Source of the DNA: Algisphaera agarilytica
GTDB taxonomy: Bacteria > Planctomycetota > Phycisphaerae > Phycisphaerales > Phycisphaeraceae
Direction: 5' to 3'
Assembly (NCBI RefSeq): GCF_014207595.1
Contig: NZ_JACHGY010000001.1
Location: 2,486,836-2,550,835 of the forward strand
Length of the DNA: 64,000 nucleotides
Shown here piece by piece: positions 42,664 to 51,644 of the stretch. The first letter of the stretch is position 1; every line of letters begins with the position of its first letter. The notes under the pieces were generated by a model, which was given only the letters and a program-made list of their open reading frames with translations, ran no database searches and was not told where the DNA came from. The position numbers and the translations under genes were made by a program.

Positions 42664-43779
42664 ATGAACGCCACGACCCGAGCCCGACACGAGCGCGACT
42701 TGATTGAACTTACCGGCCTGCCCACCGCCACCGCCAAGGAGGACCGCGTTATCGCCTGGGTCGAACGCTGGGCCAAAAGGCGCAAAAACGTCGAGCTCAG
42801 CCGCGACCGCTACGGCAACCTGATGCTCATACGCACTGGCGTCGAATCCAAGTCGCCGATCATTTTTACCGCCCACCTTGATCACCCCGCGTTCGTGGTG
42901 ACCGGGGTGGATGGCAAAACAGTCACCGCTGAATTCCGCGGCGGCGTGCAGGATGCGTTCTTCGTCGGGACGAAGGTCCGGTTGTACCGTGGTGAATCTT
43001 CGGTGAAACCTAGTCCGCCCGGCACGATCCGTGAGCTGCGGCCCGCGAAGAAGGGCGGATTTAAAACGGTGGATGTGCAATTCCGCCAGCGGATCGAGGC
43101 CCAGCCGGGCGACATCCTGACCTGGGATGTCGGGTCGGCGCAGATCAAGTCGGGCCGACTCCACGCCCCCGCATGCGACGACCTCGCGGGGGCGGCGGCG
43201 ATGTTCGCGGCGTTTGGTGAGCTGCTGAAGATCCGCAAAGACCCGCCGGATGTGCGTCTGCTGTGCACCCGGGCGGAAGAAATCGGATTCGTCGGGGCGA
43301 TCGCGGCATGCAAGTCCGGCATCATCCCCAAGAAGGCCCGCCTGATCGCGCTGGAGAACAGCAAGAGCTTCGCGGATTCGCCGCTGGGCGGCGGCCCAAT
43401 CGTCCGGGTGGGCGACCGCACCAGTACCTTCGACCCCGGGCTGACGTTCGCGGTGGGGCAGGTGGCCCAGTCGATCGCGGCGGAAGACGAAGGGCTCAAG
43501 TGGCAACGCAAACTTATGACCGGCGGCACCTGCGAGGCCTCGGCCTACCAAGCGCTCGGCTACACCGCGACGTGTGTCTGTCTGCCGCTGGGCAACTACC
43601 ACAACATGGACGAGCAGGCGGGCAAGATCGATCGCGAGGTCATCCACCTCGACGATTACCACGGCCTGGTCCGCCTCCTGATGGGCATCGGCCGATCGCT
43701 CGACGACCCGGAGACCGCCAAGCCCCTTACCTCTCGGCTCAACCAGCTCTTCGCTGACCATCGATCACTTTTAAGCTGA
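42664..43779 (+). CDS. M42 family metallopeptidase (glutamyl aminopeptidase-like)
   Basis: The 371-residue M42/M20-fold protein has YGNLMLIR, FTAHLDHPAFVV (metal His and Asp), APACDDLAGAAAM (bridging Asp), TRAEEIGFVGA (catalytic Glu pair), ALENSKSFAD and CLPLGNYHNMDE (third metal His). The usual bulge region is present. Members form tetrahedral aminopeptidases that degrade peptides. It is divergent from the ABC gene by 23 bases and monocistronic. Confidence 0.9.
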   Translation: MNATTRARHERDLIELTGLPTATAKEDRVIAWVERWAKRRKNVELSRDRYGNLMLIRTGVESKSPIIFTAHLDHPAFVVTGVDGKTVTAEFRGGVQDAFFVGTKVRLYRGESSVKPSPPGTIRELRPAKKGGFKTVDVQFRQRIEAQPGDILTWDVGSAQIKSGRLHAPACDDLAGAAAMFAAFGELLKIRKDPPDVRLLCTRAEEIGFVGAIAACKSGIIPKKARLIALENSKSFADSPLGGGPIVRVGDRTSTFDPGLTFAVGQVAQSIAAEDEGLKWQRKLMTGGTCEASAYQALGYTATCVCLPLGNYHNMDEQAGKIDREVIHLDDYHGLVRLLMGIGRSLDDPETAKPLTSRLNQLFADHRSLLS

Positions 43780-43994
43780 ACCGCAGTCATTTTGAAGCTG
43801 CGCAGATACGGCCCGCCGCGCAGGGGTTGCGCCGTATCGCAGGTGTTGCGCGAAGGTGACCGTAGTTCAGGTCGGGAGCGGGTCAACTTCGTGTGATTTA
43901 AAAATAAATCGATCGTGTAAATACTCTTGAAAATGAAGGGTTTTATACGTTATGGCGTGGGCTGATGACCGCAGTTCGTACGGTTTGGCACGGG

Positions 43995-44010
43995 TGGCAC
44001 CGGGCTTGCG
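43995..44010 (+). promoter_or_regulatory. Sigma-54 (RpoN) promoter of the flagellar run
   Basis: TGGCACCGGGCTTGCG matches the -24/-12 consensus TGGCACG-N4-TTGC well: GG at 43996-43997 and GC at 44008-44009 are 10 bases apart. It lies 294 bases before flgF and just upstream of a small coupled ORF, with the flagellar rod, ring and hook-associated genes all downstream on the same strand. Confidence 0.8.
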
Positions 44011-44051
44011 ATTTACACGGGGACACCGTTTCCCCTTTTTGTGAGCCCGAC

Positions 44052-44306
44052 TTGAGCCAAGCCCTGCACAATACCACGACCGGCAACACCCAGATCAACT
44101 GGCTCGAACTCGCCCGCTTCGCCGCGGACGGGCAGGGTCACAGCGATCTGGGCCGGGGCATTCAACGGCTGGCCACGCTGGCCGCCGCGGTTCACCGTCA
44201 GACGGTGGCACAACCTTCATCAACGGTAAGGACGGAGAAAGACACTCAGTGGGTTCAGGGAAGAACCCTGCAGGCTGACCCCTCGGTCACGGAGGACCGA
44301 TCATGA
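44052..44306 (+). CDS. Small protein translationally coupled to flgF
   Basis: The 84-residue open frame starts with TTG 44052 after the sigma-54 promoter, the first candidate start downstream of the predicted transcription start. It ends ATGA-overlapped with flgF. Features are INWLELARFAADG and IQRLATLAAAVHR, a helical core. No similarity is recognised; a FlgM-like regulator or an export chaperone is a possibility only. There is no clear ribosome site, so expression is uncertain. Confidence 0.45.
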   Translation: MSQALHNTTTGNTQINWLELARFAADGQGHSDLGRGIQRLATLAAAVHRQTVAQPSSTVRTEKDTQWVQGRTLQADPSVTEDRS

Positions 44307-45082
44307 ACTACGGCCTGTACCTCTCCGCATCAGGCGTCCTGACGAACTCGTATCGTCAGGACGTCTTCGCAAACAACCTGGCGAACGTGAACACCGTCGG
44401 CTTCAAGCCCGACCTGCCCACGATCACGCCACGCCAAGCCGAAGCCCAGGAAGACGCCACCCCCTTGGGCACCTCGCAGGACCTGCTCGACCGCCTCGGC
44501 GGCGGTGTCCTGGCGGGCACGCAGCGCACCAGCTTCTCGGCAGGCCCCATCGAGCAGACCGGGCGGGACCTGGACGTCGCGCTGACCGATGAAAGCAGCT
44601 TCTTCGCGGTGCAACAAGTCAACCCGCAGACTGGCGAAACCGCCGTCCGGCTGACCCGCGACGGCCGACTGGCGATCGACAGCCAGGGCTACGTCGTCAC
44701 CGCCACCGGACACCGCGTGCTCAACGGAAGCGACCAGCCCATCGCGGTCGAGCCCGGCGTGAAGGTGACCATCAGCCCCGACGGCCGGCTGCAGCAAAAT
44801 GGCGCCGAGGTCGGCCAGCTCCAGGTCGCCACCGTGAACAACACCGATCAACTCCAGAAAGCAGGCGGCAACCTGTTTGCCTTCGGCAGCAACGACCCCC
44901 GCGTCATCACGGACACCCCGAACGTGCGCGTGGGGGCGTTGGAATCCTCCGGCACCAACCCCATCAGCGCCATGATGGCGGTCATGGCCAGCGGTAAAGC
45001 CGCCCAGAGCAACGCACGCTTGATCCAGTACCACGACCAACTCATGGATAAAGCGGTCAACACGCTAGGAAGAGTCGCGTAA
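44303..45082 (+). CDS. flgF: Flagellar rod protein (FlgF-type hook-basal body protein)
   Basis: The 259-residue rod protein has the N-terminal rod/hook motif LYLSASGVLTNSYRQDVFANNLANVNTVGFK (in part: VFANNLANVNTVGFK), the middle FSAGPIEQTGRDLDVAL, GYVVTATGHRVLNG, and the C-terminal SSGTNPISAMMAVMASGKAA. It is the first assigned flagellar gene of the run. It overlaps the small ORF before it (ATGA). A palindromic repeat separates it from flgG. Confidence 0.88.
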   Translation: MNYGLYLSASGVLTNSYRQDVFANNLANVNTVGFKPDLPTITPRQAEAQEDATPLGTSQDLLDRLGGGVLAGTQRTSFSAGPIEQTGRDLDVALTDESSFFAVQQVNPQTGETAVRLTRDGRLAIDSQGYVVTATGHRVLNGSDQPIAVEPGVKVTISPDGRLQQNGAEVGQLQVATVNNTDQLQKAGGNLFAFGSNDPRVITDTPNVRVGALESSGTNPISAMMAVMASGKAAQSNARLIQYHDQLMDKAVNTLGRVA

Positions 45083-45096
45083 ACGCGACAGTTATG

Positions 45097-45164
45097 AGTG
45101 ATCAGTGAACAGTGATGAGTTCATAGATCACCCGATTCAAACTCATCACTGTTCACTGAATACT
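45097..45164. repeat. Palindromic element, CAGTGAACAGTGAT family
   Basis: The left arm 45097-45121 and the reverse complement of the right arm 45140-45164 agree at 23 of 25 positions. Both contain CAGTGAACAGTGATGAGTT. It ends 12 bases before the flgG ATG, where no Shine-Dalgarno is then visible, and splits the otherwise tight flgF-flgG pair. It differs from the other repeat families in this window. Confidence 0.75.
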
Positions 45165-45176
45165 GAGAACTAAACT

Positions 45177-45980
45177 ATGGCAGTCCTCGCCCTCCACTCT
45201 GCATCCACCGGCCTCAACGCTCTCTCGACCGAGCTGGACGTGATCGCCAACAACCTCGCCAACGTGAACACCACCGGGTTCAAGACCCAACGCGTGAACT
45301 TCGAAGACTTGATCTACCAGCAGAAGAAGCAGCCCGGCGTCGAAAACGCCAACGGCGACCACAGCCCCGCGGGCCTGCAAGTGGGCCTGGGTACGCAAAT
45401 CAGCAACACTCAATACAATTTTGAGCTCGGCTCGGCCGTGACCACCGGCCGTGAACTCGACGTCTACATCGAAGGCGACGGCTTCTTCGAGGTCCAAATC
45501 CTCAGCGAACAGGGCGGCGGCGTCGGCTACACCCGGGCGGGCAACTTCTTCACCAACCGCGATGGGGAATTGGTGCTGGGTAACTCGCAAGGCCCGCGTG
45601 TCCAACCCGGTATCACCATCCCGGACGACGCGGTGAACATCAGCATCTCGGCCGACGGCACCGTGGCGGTGACAAATCCGGACGGAACAAATTCGGATGT
45701 TGGCCAACTCCAGCTTTCGACCTTTGTAAACAAAGAAGGACTTAAGTCCATCGGCGGAAACATCTACGTGGAGTCCGATGCCTCGGGCCCACCGATCCAG
45801 GGCAACCCCGGTGAGGGCAGCTTCGGCACCATCCTGCAGGGCCACCTCGAGAACTCGAACGTCGACCCGGTGACCGAACTGGTCTCGCTGATCAAGACCC
45901 AGCGGGCGTTTGAGATGAACAGCCAGACCATCCAGGCTGCGGACGAAGTGCTGCAGGTCGTGGGCAACCTCCGCCGGTAA
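45177..45980 (+). CDS. flgG: Flagellar distal rod protein
   Basis: The 267-residue distal rod protein has LHSASTGLNALSTELDVIANNLANVNTTGFK-type start (in part: DVIANNLANVNTTGFK), the region IEGDGFFEVQIL, YTRAGNFFTNRDGELVLGN, and the C-terminal SNVDPVTELVSLIKTQRAFEMNSQ and IQAADEVLQVVGNLRR. Length is standard (about 260). It lacks a Shine-Dalgarno because of the palindromic repeat just upstream. Confidence 0.94.
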   Translation: MAVLALHSASTGLNALSTELDVIANNLANVNTTGFKTQRVNFEDLIYQQKKQPGVENANGDHSPAGLQVGLGTQISNTQYNFELGSAVTTGRELDVYIEGDGFFEVQILSEQGGGVGYTRAGNFFTNRDGELVLGNSQGPRVQPGITIPDDAVNISISADGTVAVTNPDGTNSDVGQLQLSTFVNKEGLKSIGGNIYVESDASGPPIQGNPGEGSFGTILQGHLENSNVDPVTELVSLIKTQRAFEMNSQTIQAADEVLQVVGNLRR

Positions 45981-46023
45981 GAACGTAGCCCGTTGAGATT
46001 CGCTTGAGTTAAGTAAACTGAAA

Positions 46024-47085
46024 ATGAAGCCAATTGTAACCATTCTGAGCCTTGCCCTCGCGTCGACCGCCGCGGCCGACTCGGTGCGTCTGCACGAGCA
46101 GGCCGGCACCACTGGGCCCGCGGTTCGGCTGATGGAGATCGCCGAACTCGAAGGCGAATACGCCCAGACCCTGGGCGAGCTGGTGGTGGGGCGCTTCGCT
46201 GAGGGTCAGGATGAGCTGACGGTTCAACTCGCCACGGTCCGCCGGGTCTTGAGCGAATCGCAGGTGAACTGGTCGGATCTATCTTTGCGGGGTCGCTCGG
46301 TCAGTGTGGTCACGCGTCTGGTTGATGAAGACGTGTTGCCTGCCCCCGCGGTGGTGAATGACCGGGCGGTTGTTACCAATAACAAGTTGGCGGTGGACCA
46401 GGTCAATGCGGCCATGACGGTTAGCGGCTTGTTGATCCAGGAGATCGAGAAGCTCAATAACGCGACCTCCGAAGAACTAGAGATCACCTTCCGTGGCGAC
46501 GCCGATGCGGCGGCCTGGTTGAACCGCAGCGCGGCGGTGGGGCGGTACGAGATCGAGAGCATGAGCCGCAGCGGGTTAGGCCGGGTACCCATGAAGGTCC
46601 GTCGGTACGACGCCGCCGGCACGGTCGAAGAAGCGACACTCACCGCCGATGTTTCCCGCCGGGTGACGGCCGTGGTTGCGACCAAACAGATCCGCCGAGG
46701 CGAAGTGTTTTCCCGGGAAAACACCGAATTGCGCGAAGTGTTCATCACCTCCAAACTAGGCGAGACGTTGGACTCGCCGAACCTCGTGCTGGGTCAGCGC
46801 TCAGCGTCGGCTCTCCGTGAAGGAAGCGTGCTGTTGGTGGACCACGTTGCGCCGGACGTACTGGTGAAGCGTGGCGACCTGGTGACCGTGGCCTGCGTCA
46901 GCGGGTCGCTGGTGGTGCGGACCGTTGGCCGGGCTTCCGAGGAGGGGGCGATGGGCGACATCATCGCGATCAAGAATCCGCAGACCCGTGAAACGGTCTA
47001 CGCCACCGTTTCGGGCAAGCGTCAGACGACGATTAAAACTTACGATTCGGCGCAAGTCGAGAAAACTGAAGAAGGGGCGTGGTAA
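46024..47085 (+). CDS. flgA: Flagellar P-ring chaperone FlgA
   Basis: The 353-residue periplasmic chaperone for P-ring assembly has a signal peptide (1-19, ending AAA) and is larger than usual (E. coli about 219) owing to an N-terminal part of about 200 residues. The C-terminal SAF-like region has VVATKQIRRGEVFSRENTELR, LVLGQRSASALREGSVLLVDHV and VLVKRGDLVTVACVSGSLVVRTVGRA, and ends NPQTRETVYATVSGK, the FlgA hallmark. It overlaps the flgH start (TAATG). Confidence 0.88.
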   Translation: MKPIVTILSLALASTAAADSVRLHEQAGTTGPAVRLMEIAELEGEYAQTLGELVVGRFAEGQDELTVQLATVRRVLSESQVNWSDLSLRGRSVSVVTRLVDEDVLPAPAVVNDRAVVTNNKLAVDQVNAAMTVSGLLIQEIEKLNNATSEELEITFRGDADAAAWLNRSAAVGRYEIESMSRSGLGRVPMKVRRYDAAGTVEEATLTADVSRRVTAVVATKQIRRGEVFSRENTELREVFITSKLGETLDSPNLVLGQRSASALREGSVLLVDHVAPDVLVKRGDLVTVACVSGSLVVRTVGRASEEGAMGDIIAIKNPQTRETVYATVSGKRQTTIKTYDSAQVEKTEEGAW

Positions 47086-47843
47086 TGCATAAGTCGACTT
47101 TACTTTCCGTTGCGATCCTGAGTGGCGTGGCCGGCAATACGCTGGGCCAGGAGCTCAGCTCATCCCTGTACAGCACCGGCGATGAGTTCTTTGCTGACCC
47201 GTTCGCAGACGAGATGCTGACCGAAGGCGTGGTGCCGGCACCGGGTATGCAGACCGACGACCGGACTTTGTCCCCTGCGATCGCGGCGACGAGCTTCATG
47301 GCTGTGACCGCGCCCGAGCCCCGCACCTTCGCGGTCAACGACCTGATCACCATCATCGTCCGTGAAGACACGCAGACGACGTTCTCTTCGTCGCTGGAAA
47401 CGGAAAAAGCTTCGGAATGGACCGGCGAGATTGCTGAGTTCCCGCGGTTCAACCTCAACGACCTGCTGGACCTGACCATCGTGCCCAACACGTTCCCGAA
47501 CGGCACCGTGAAGGTGGATGTCTCGGCCGACAGTAATTTCGAGGGTGAGGGTGATTACGAGAACACCCAATCGATGACCGCTCGTATCCAGGCCACGATC
47601 ATCGACGTGAAGCCCAACGGCAACGTCGTGCTTGAGGCCCGCAAGACGATCCGCAGCGACGACGAGCAGTACACCCTGGTCGCGACGGGTATCTGCCGGG
47701 TGGACGACATCACGGTGGACAACACCGTCCTGTCAACCGAGATCGCGGATTTGTTCATCGACAAGCAGCATGAAGGTCATCTCAAGAAAGCGGCCGACAA
47801 GGGCCTGCTGACCGAGATCATGGACTTCATCTTCCCCTGGTAA
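47085..47843 (+). CDS. flgH: Flagellar L-ring protein without a lipobox
   Basis: The roughly 252-residue protein forms the outer-membrane L-ring. It has FAVNDLITIIVREDTQTTF and SQSMTARIQATI (seen as TQSMTARIQATIIDVKPNGN), VLEARKTI and TVDNTVLSTEIADLFI. FlgH is usually a lipoprotein; here the N-terminus (MHKSTLLSVAILSGVAGNTL) has no cysteine and looks like an ordinary signal peptide. ATG 47085 overlaps the flgA stop by one base and is preceded by GAAGGGG. Confidence 0.9.
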   Translation: MHKSTLLSVAILSGVAGNTLGQELSSSLYSTGDEFFADPFADEMLTEGVVPAPGMQTDDRTLSPAIAATSFMAVTAPEPRTFAVNDLITIIVREDTQTTFSSSLETEKASEWTGEIAEFPRFNLNDLLDLTIVPNTFPNGTVKVDVSADSNFEGEGDYENTQSMTARIQATIIDVKPNGNVVLEARKTIRSDDEQYTLVATGICRVDDITVDNTVLSTEIADLFIDKQHEGHLKKAADKGLLTEIMDFIFPW

Positions 47844-47898
47844 GGCTTTGAGGGAATTGGTTTTGACTATCCGAACGCAATCAACTGAACGAAGCACC

Positions 47899-49002
47899 AT
47901 GAAGCAGTCGCAAACCTCTCGAGCCAACCTGATCTGGATTCTCGCGGTGCTCGGCTCGCTGCTGATCGGCACGCAAGCCATCGCCCTCGAGGTCGGCAGC
48001 ATCGTGCGGATCAAGGGTTCGGAGACCTCCACCCTCGTCGGCATGGGCCTGGTGGTTGGGCTCGACGGCACGGGCGACGGCGGCGACTTCGCCCCGGCCC
48101 ACCGCCCGCTGGTCGAGGTGATCTCGCGGCTGATGGACGACCAGACCAGCCTGCGTGAACTGGAAAACAGCAAGTCGGTCGCGCTGGTTGCGATCGAGGC
48201 GACGGTGCCCGCCGCGGGTGTCCGCGAGGGCGACCTGCTGGATGTGTATGTGTCGTGTGTCGGCCCGGCCAATTCGCTGGCGGGCGGACGCCTGTTTCTG
48301 ATCCCGATGGTCGGCGAACACGTTGACTCGGACATCATGGCCCTGGCTCGCGGTGCGGTGAAACTCGAAGACCCCAACACCCCGCGCACCGGCAAGATCG
48401 AGAGCGGGGCCAAGATGACCAAGTCCATCCGGGCCCGCTACATCAACGAGCGTGGTTACATCCAACTGGTCGTCAACGAAGCCAACGCTTCGTGGACCAC
48501 GACCAACAATCTCGCCGCTCTGATCAACGGTCTGGTCTCGCCCGACGGCCCCGAGGCCGCGCGGGCGATCGACGCGAAGAACGTGTTCATCCGTGTCCCC
48601 GAGTATGAACGCTCCAACCCCGCGTCGTTCATCGCCAACATCCTCGAGGCCTACATCGATGGCTCTCAGGTCACCGGCTCGGCTCGCGTGGTCGTGAACG
48701 AACGCACCGGCACGATCGTGATGTCCGGCGATGTCGAGATCAGCCCGACGATCATCAGCCACGACGGCCTGACCATCACGATGCTCAAGCCCGAGCCCCA
48801 ACCCGAGCCCGGCGAGGAACTGCCCCCGCAAGAAGTCACCGAAGACTTCATCTCGCTCGACCCCAACAACCGCGGCGGGGCACGTCTGGGTGATCTGCTC
48901 GCGGCATTCAACCAACTTAAAGTTCCCGCCGAGGACCGCATCCAGATCGTCAAGCAGATGCACGAAGCGGGGCAACTCCACGCGGAGCTGGTGATCCAAT
49001 GA
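47899..49002 (+). CDS. flgI: Flagellar P-ring protein
   Basis: The 367-residue P-ring subunit has a signal peptide (to about residue 30). Family motifs are LVGMGLVVGLDGTGD, SKSVALVAIEATVPAAGVREGDLLDV, VSCVGPANSLAGGRL and the C-terminal VVNERTGTIVMSGDVEISP and LGDLLAAFNQLKVPAEDRI. ATG 47899 (MKQSQ) is preferred over TTG 47848. It overlaps the next gene by four bases (ATGA). Confidence 0.95.
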   Translation: MKQSQTSRANLIWILAVLGSLLIGTQAIALEVGSIVRIKGSETSTLVGMGLVVGLDGTGDGGDFAPAHRPLVEVISRLMDDQTSLRELENSKSVALVAIEATVPAAGVREGDLLDVYVSCVGPANSLAGGRLFLIPMVGEHVDSDIMALARGAVKLEDPNTPRTGKIESGAKMTKSIRARYINERGYIQLVVNEANASWTTTNNLAALINGLVSPDGPEAARAIDAKNVFIRVPEYERSNPASFIANILEAYIDGSQVTGSARVVVNERTGTIVMSGDVEISPTIISHDGLTITMLKPEPQPEPGEELPPQEVTEDFISLDPNNRGGARLGDLLAAFNQLKVPAEDRIQIVKQMHEAGQLHAELVIQ

Positions 49003-49403
49003 TGCTGACGCCCCCCCCGAGTTTGGACAGCCTGAGCGCCCCGGCGATTTACACCGAAGGGCGTGAGTCCCGCTACACCGGTAGCCGGGATTTCGCGGCG
49101 GAGTTGGACCGGGCTGCGAAAACCAGCGGCGAAGTCGAGAACCCCGAGCTGCGTGAAGCGGCCGAGCAGCTTGTTGCCACCGCGTTCATCCTCCCGTTGC
49201 TGGAGCAGGCCCGTCAAGACCCGTTCAAGAGTGATCTGTTCCACGGCGGCCAGGGCGAAGAAGTCTTCGGTCAGCAGTTGGACGTGATCTACGCCGAGAA
49301 CATCACGCAATCGGCCAACTTCGGGATCAGCGACGCGCTGGTCCGCCGCTTCGAAACCACTTTGAACCATGACCCCGAATCGCAGGTGAACCTCCGTGGA
49401 TAA
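48999..49403 (+). CDS. Rod-binding protein (FlgJ N-terminal domain type)
   Basis: The 134-residue protein corresponds to the N-terminal rod-scaffold domain of FlgJ: LREAAEQLVATAFILPLLEQ, FHGGQGEEVFGQQLDVIYAE and GISDALVRRF. The muramidase domain of enterobacterial FlgJ is absent, as in many bacteria with a stand-alone FlgJ-type protein. It overlaps flgI (ATGA) and the following flgN-like gene by eight bases. Confidence 0.85.
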   Translation: MMLTPPPSLDSLSAPAIYTEGRESRYTGSRDFAAELDRAAKTSGEVENPELREAAEQLVATAFILPLLEQARQDPFKSDLFHGGQGEEVFGQQLDVIYAENITQSANFGISDALVRRFETTLNHDPESQVNLRG

Positions 49404-49911
49404 AACGCTCCGCCTCAATCTCGATCACCTCGAAGCGGTGCTGGCCCAGGCGCTGGAGCGTCAGCGTCAGATGCTTTCGCTGCTTGAGCGCAAGCGGGTC
49501 GCGCTGCGTCAGGGCAAGGACCAGGACATGGTCGACCTGACCCGGCTAGAGCACGCCACGGTGCAGACGATCAGCGAGGTCGAAAAGCGTCGGCTGCAAC
49601 TGGTGGCGGACCTGACGTTGGCGATTGATCCGGCGGCAAAAGAACCGCTGAAGATGAAAGAGCTGGCCGAGCGTTTGCCGGAGCCCTACCGCGGACGCTT
49701 GCTGGTGATGCGGGCCAAGCTCGTCGAAGCTATCACGCAGGTGGCCGAGCAGACCTCGGTGGTCCGCCGGGCCAGCGAATCTTTGATGAAACACGTCAAC
49801 GGCCTGATCCGGACGATCGGGGTCGTTTCCAACGGCGGGGCGGCTTACGGCCAAACCGGCCGGATCAACAACGAACCCGCTCGCATGAGCTCGATCAACC
49901 TGACTGCTTAA
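49396..49911 (+). CDS. flgN: FlgN-like flagellar chaperone
   Basis: The 171-residue helical protein has the layout of FlgN, the export chaperone for FlgK and FlgL: LNLDHLEAVLAQALERQRQM, LLERKRVALRQGKDQDMVDL and a C-terminal helix with VVRRASESLMKHVNGLIRTI. The GTG 49396 start overlaps the upstream gene by eight bases. Its position immediately before flgK and flgL fits the role. Confidence 0.82.
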   Translation: MDKTLRLNLDHLEAVLAQALERQRQMLSLLERKRVALRQGKDQDMVDLTRLEHATVQTISEVEKRRLQLVADLTLAIDPAAKEPLKMKELAERLPEPYRGRLLVMRAKLVEAITQVAEQTSVVRRASESLMKHVNGLIRTIGVVSNGGAAYGQTGRINNEPARMSSINLTA

Positions 49912-49926
49912 CACCTCACCGAAACC

Positions 49927-51636
49927 ATGGGACTCTCCTCTTCCCTCAATATTGGACGCACCGGCCTCCTCGCCCAACAGACGGCGATTGAAGTCACCGG
50001 TAACAACCTCGCGAACCTGGCGACGCCGGGTTACAAGGTGCAGCGCGTCGACCTCTCGGCGATCGGCGACCGCCGGGTGGCGGGGGACCAATACGTCGGG
50101 CAGGGTGTCCAGATCGAGGCGATCACGCGTCAGGTCAGCGAAGCGGTCGAGGCACGGCTGCGCACCGCGATCGCAGACCAATCTGCGGCATCCGCAACCG
50201 CGGACCAGATCTCGCGTCTCGAAGCGGTACAGAACGAACTCACCGGCCGCGACCTGACCACGCGTTTGGGCGAGTACTTCAACGCCTGGTCGCAGCTCAC
50301 GACCAATCCCCAGGACCCGTCGCTGCGGACGCTGGTGACCGCGGAAGGAACCTCGCTCGCATCGTTCATCCAGGACCTGCGCAGCGGGTACAACGACATC
50401 ACGGCCGAATCGACCACGGCACTCGAAGAAGCGGTAGCTTCGGCAGACAGCATCCTGGACCGCATCGAGTCGGTGAACCAGGCGATTGCGGGGAAAGAGG
50501 GCGGGGCCGGCCAAGCCTCGGCGCTGCGTGACCAGCGTGACCAGCTGCTGGCGGAGCTGGCACAATTCCTAGATGTCTCGACGGTTGAACAAAACAACGG
50601 CAGCATCGACGTGTACGTCGGGTCGCTGCCGATCATCCTCAACGGCCAGTCGCGTGGCGTCGAGCTGCGTACCCGCACCGTGGATGATGAGGTGCTGACC
50701 GAGGTGGTCATCAAGGCCGACGGCAGCGCTCTGGATGTGTCCAGCGGCGAGCTCGGCGCACGGATCGAGTTCATCAACGGCGACCTGAAGGAAGCCGTCG
50801 AGTCGCTCGACCTGATCACGGGTCAGTTGATCTTTGAGACCAACCGCATCCACAGCCAAGGCCAGGGCACCGAGCTGATCCGAGACGTGACCGCGACCAA
50901 TGCGGTGACCGATGTCACCGCGGCGCTCAACGACCTGACCCTGACCGAGCTGCCGTTCACCGCGACCAACGGTTCGTTCGAGATTAGCGTGGTGTCCGAA
51001 GCCACCGGCCAGGCGACGACCACGGTGATCGATGTCGACCTGGACGGCATCAACCCCGCGACGGACACGACGCTCACATCGCTGGCCGCGGCGCTGAACG
51101 CGGTGACCGGGGTCAACGCCTCGATCTCGCCGACGGGCAAACTGCAGATCAGCAGCGATTCGGCAAACAACCGCTTGTCGTTTTCCAACGACACCTCGGG
51201 TGTCCTGGCGGCGCTCGGCGTCAACAGCTTCTTCACCGGGGAAGATGCGTTCGACATCGCGGTGAACCAGACGGTGCTTTCGGACCCGTCGCTCCTCGCG
51301 GCCGGCCAGGAACGCCTGGCGGGCGACAACCGCAACGCGTTGGCGTTGGCGGCGCTGCGTGACGAGCCATTGACGGCCCTCAACGGGTTGTCGGTGACGC
51401 GGGCGTGGTCGCGGCAGGTCGAAGAGGTGGGGACCAACCTCGCCCAGGCCCGTGACGACCAGGAAGCGTTCGGCGTGGTGCGTGAGAACCTTCAGGGCCG
51501 ACAGGCCGCGATCTCCGGCGTGAACGCGGACGAAGAAACCATCAACCTCCTCGCCTACCAGCGGGCTTATCAGGCCAGCGCCCGGTTCATCACCGTGGTG
51601 GACGAACTGACCCAGACCCTACTCAACCTCGTGTGA
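49927..51636 (+). CDS. flgK: Hook-associated protein 1 (hook-filament junction)
   Basis: The 569-residue protein has LNIGRTGLLAQQTAIEVTGNNLAN at the N-terminus (in part), LGEYFNAWSQLTTNPQDPSLR and the C-terminal INLLAYQRAYQASARFITVVDELTQTLL, typical of FlgK. The middle has an insertion with a flagellin-IN-like repeat (about residues 340-440: NGSFEISVVSEATGQ, SLAAALNAVTGVNASISPTG). FlgK connects hook and filament. A repeat of this type is expanded in the neighbouring FlgL. Confidence 0.92.
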   Translation: MGLSSSLNIGRTGLLAQQTAIEVTGNNLANLATPGYKVQRVDLSAIGDRRVAGDQYVGQGVQIEAITRQVSEAVEARLRTAIADQSAASATADQISRLEAVQNELTGRDLTTRLGEYFNAWSQLTTNPQDPSLRTLVTAEGTSLASFIQDLRSGYNDITAESTTALEEAVASADSILDRIESVNQAIAGKEGGAGQASALRDQRDQLLAELAQFLDVSTVEQNNGSIDVYVGSLPIILNGQSRGVELRTRTVDDEVLTEVVIKADGSALDVSSGELGARIEFINGDLKEAVESLDLITGQLIFETNRIHSQGQGTELIRDVTATNAVTDVTAALNDLTLTELPFTATNGSFEISVVSEATGQATTTVIDVDLDGINPATDTTLTSLAAALNAVTGVNASISPTGKLQISSDSANNRLSFSNDTSGVLAALGVNSFFTGEDAFDIAVNQTVLSDPSLLAAGQERLAGDNRNALALAALRDEPLTALNGLSVTRAWSRQVEEVGTNLAQARDDQEAFGVVRENLQGRQAAISGVNADEETINLLAYQRAYQASARFITVVDELTQTLLNLV

Positions 51637-51644
51637 CCTAAGCC

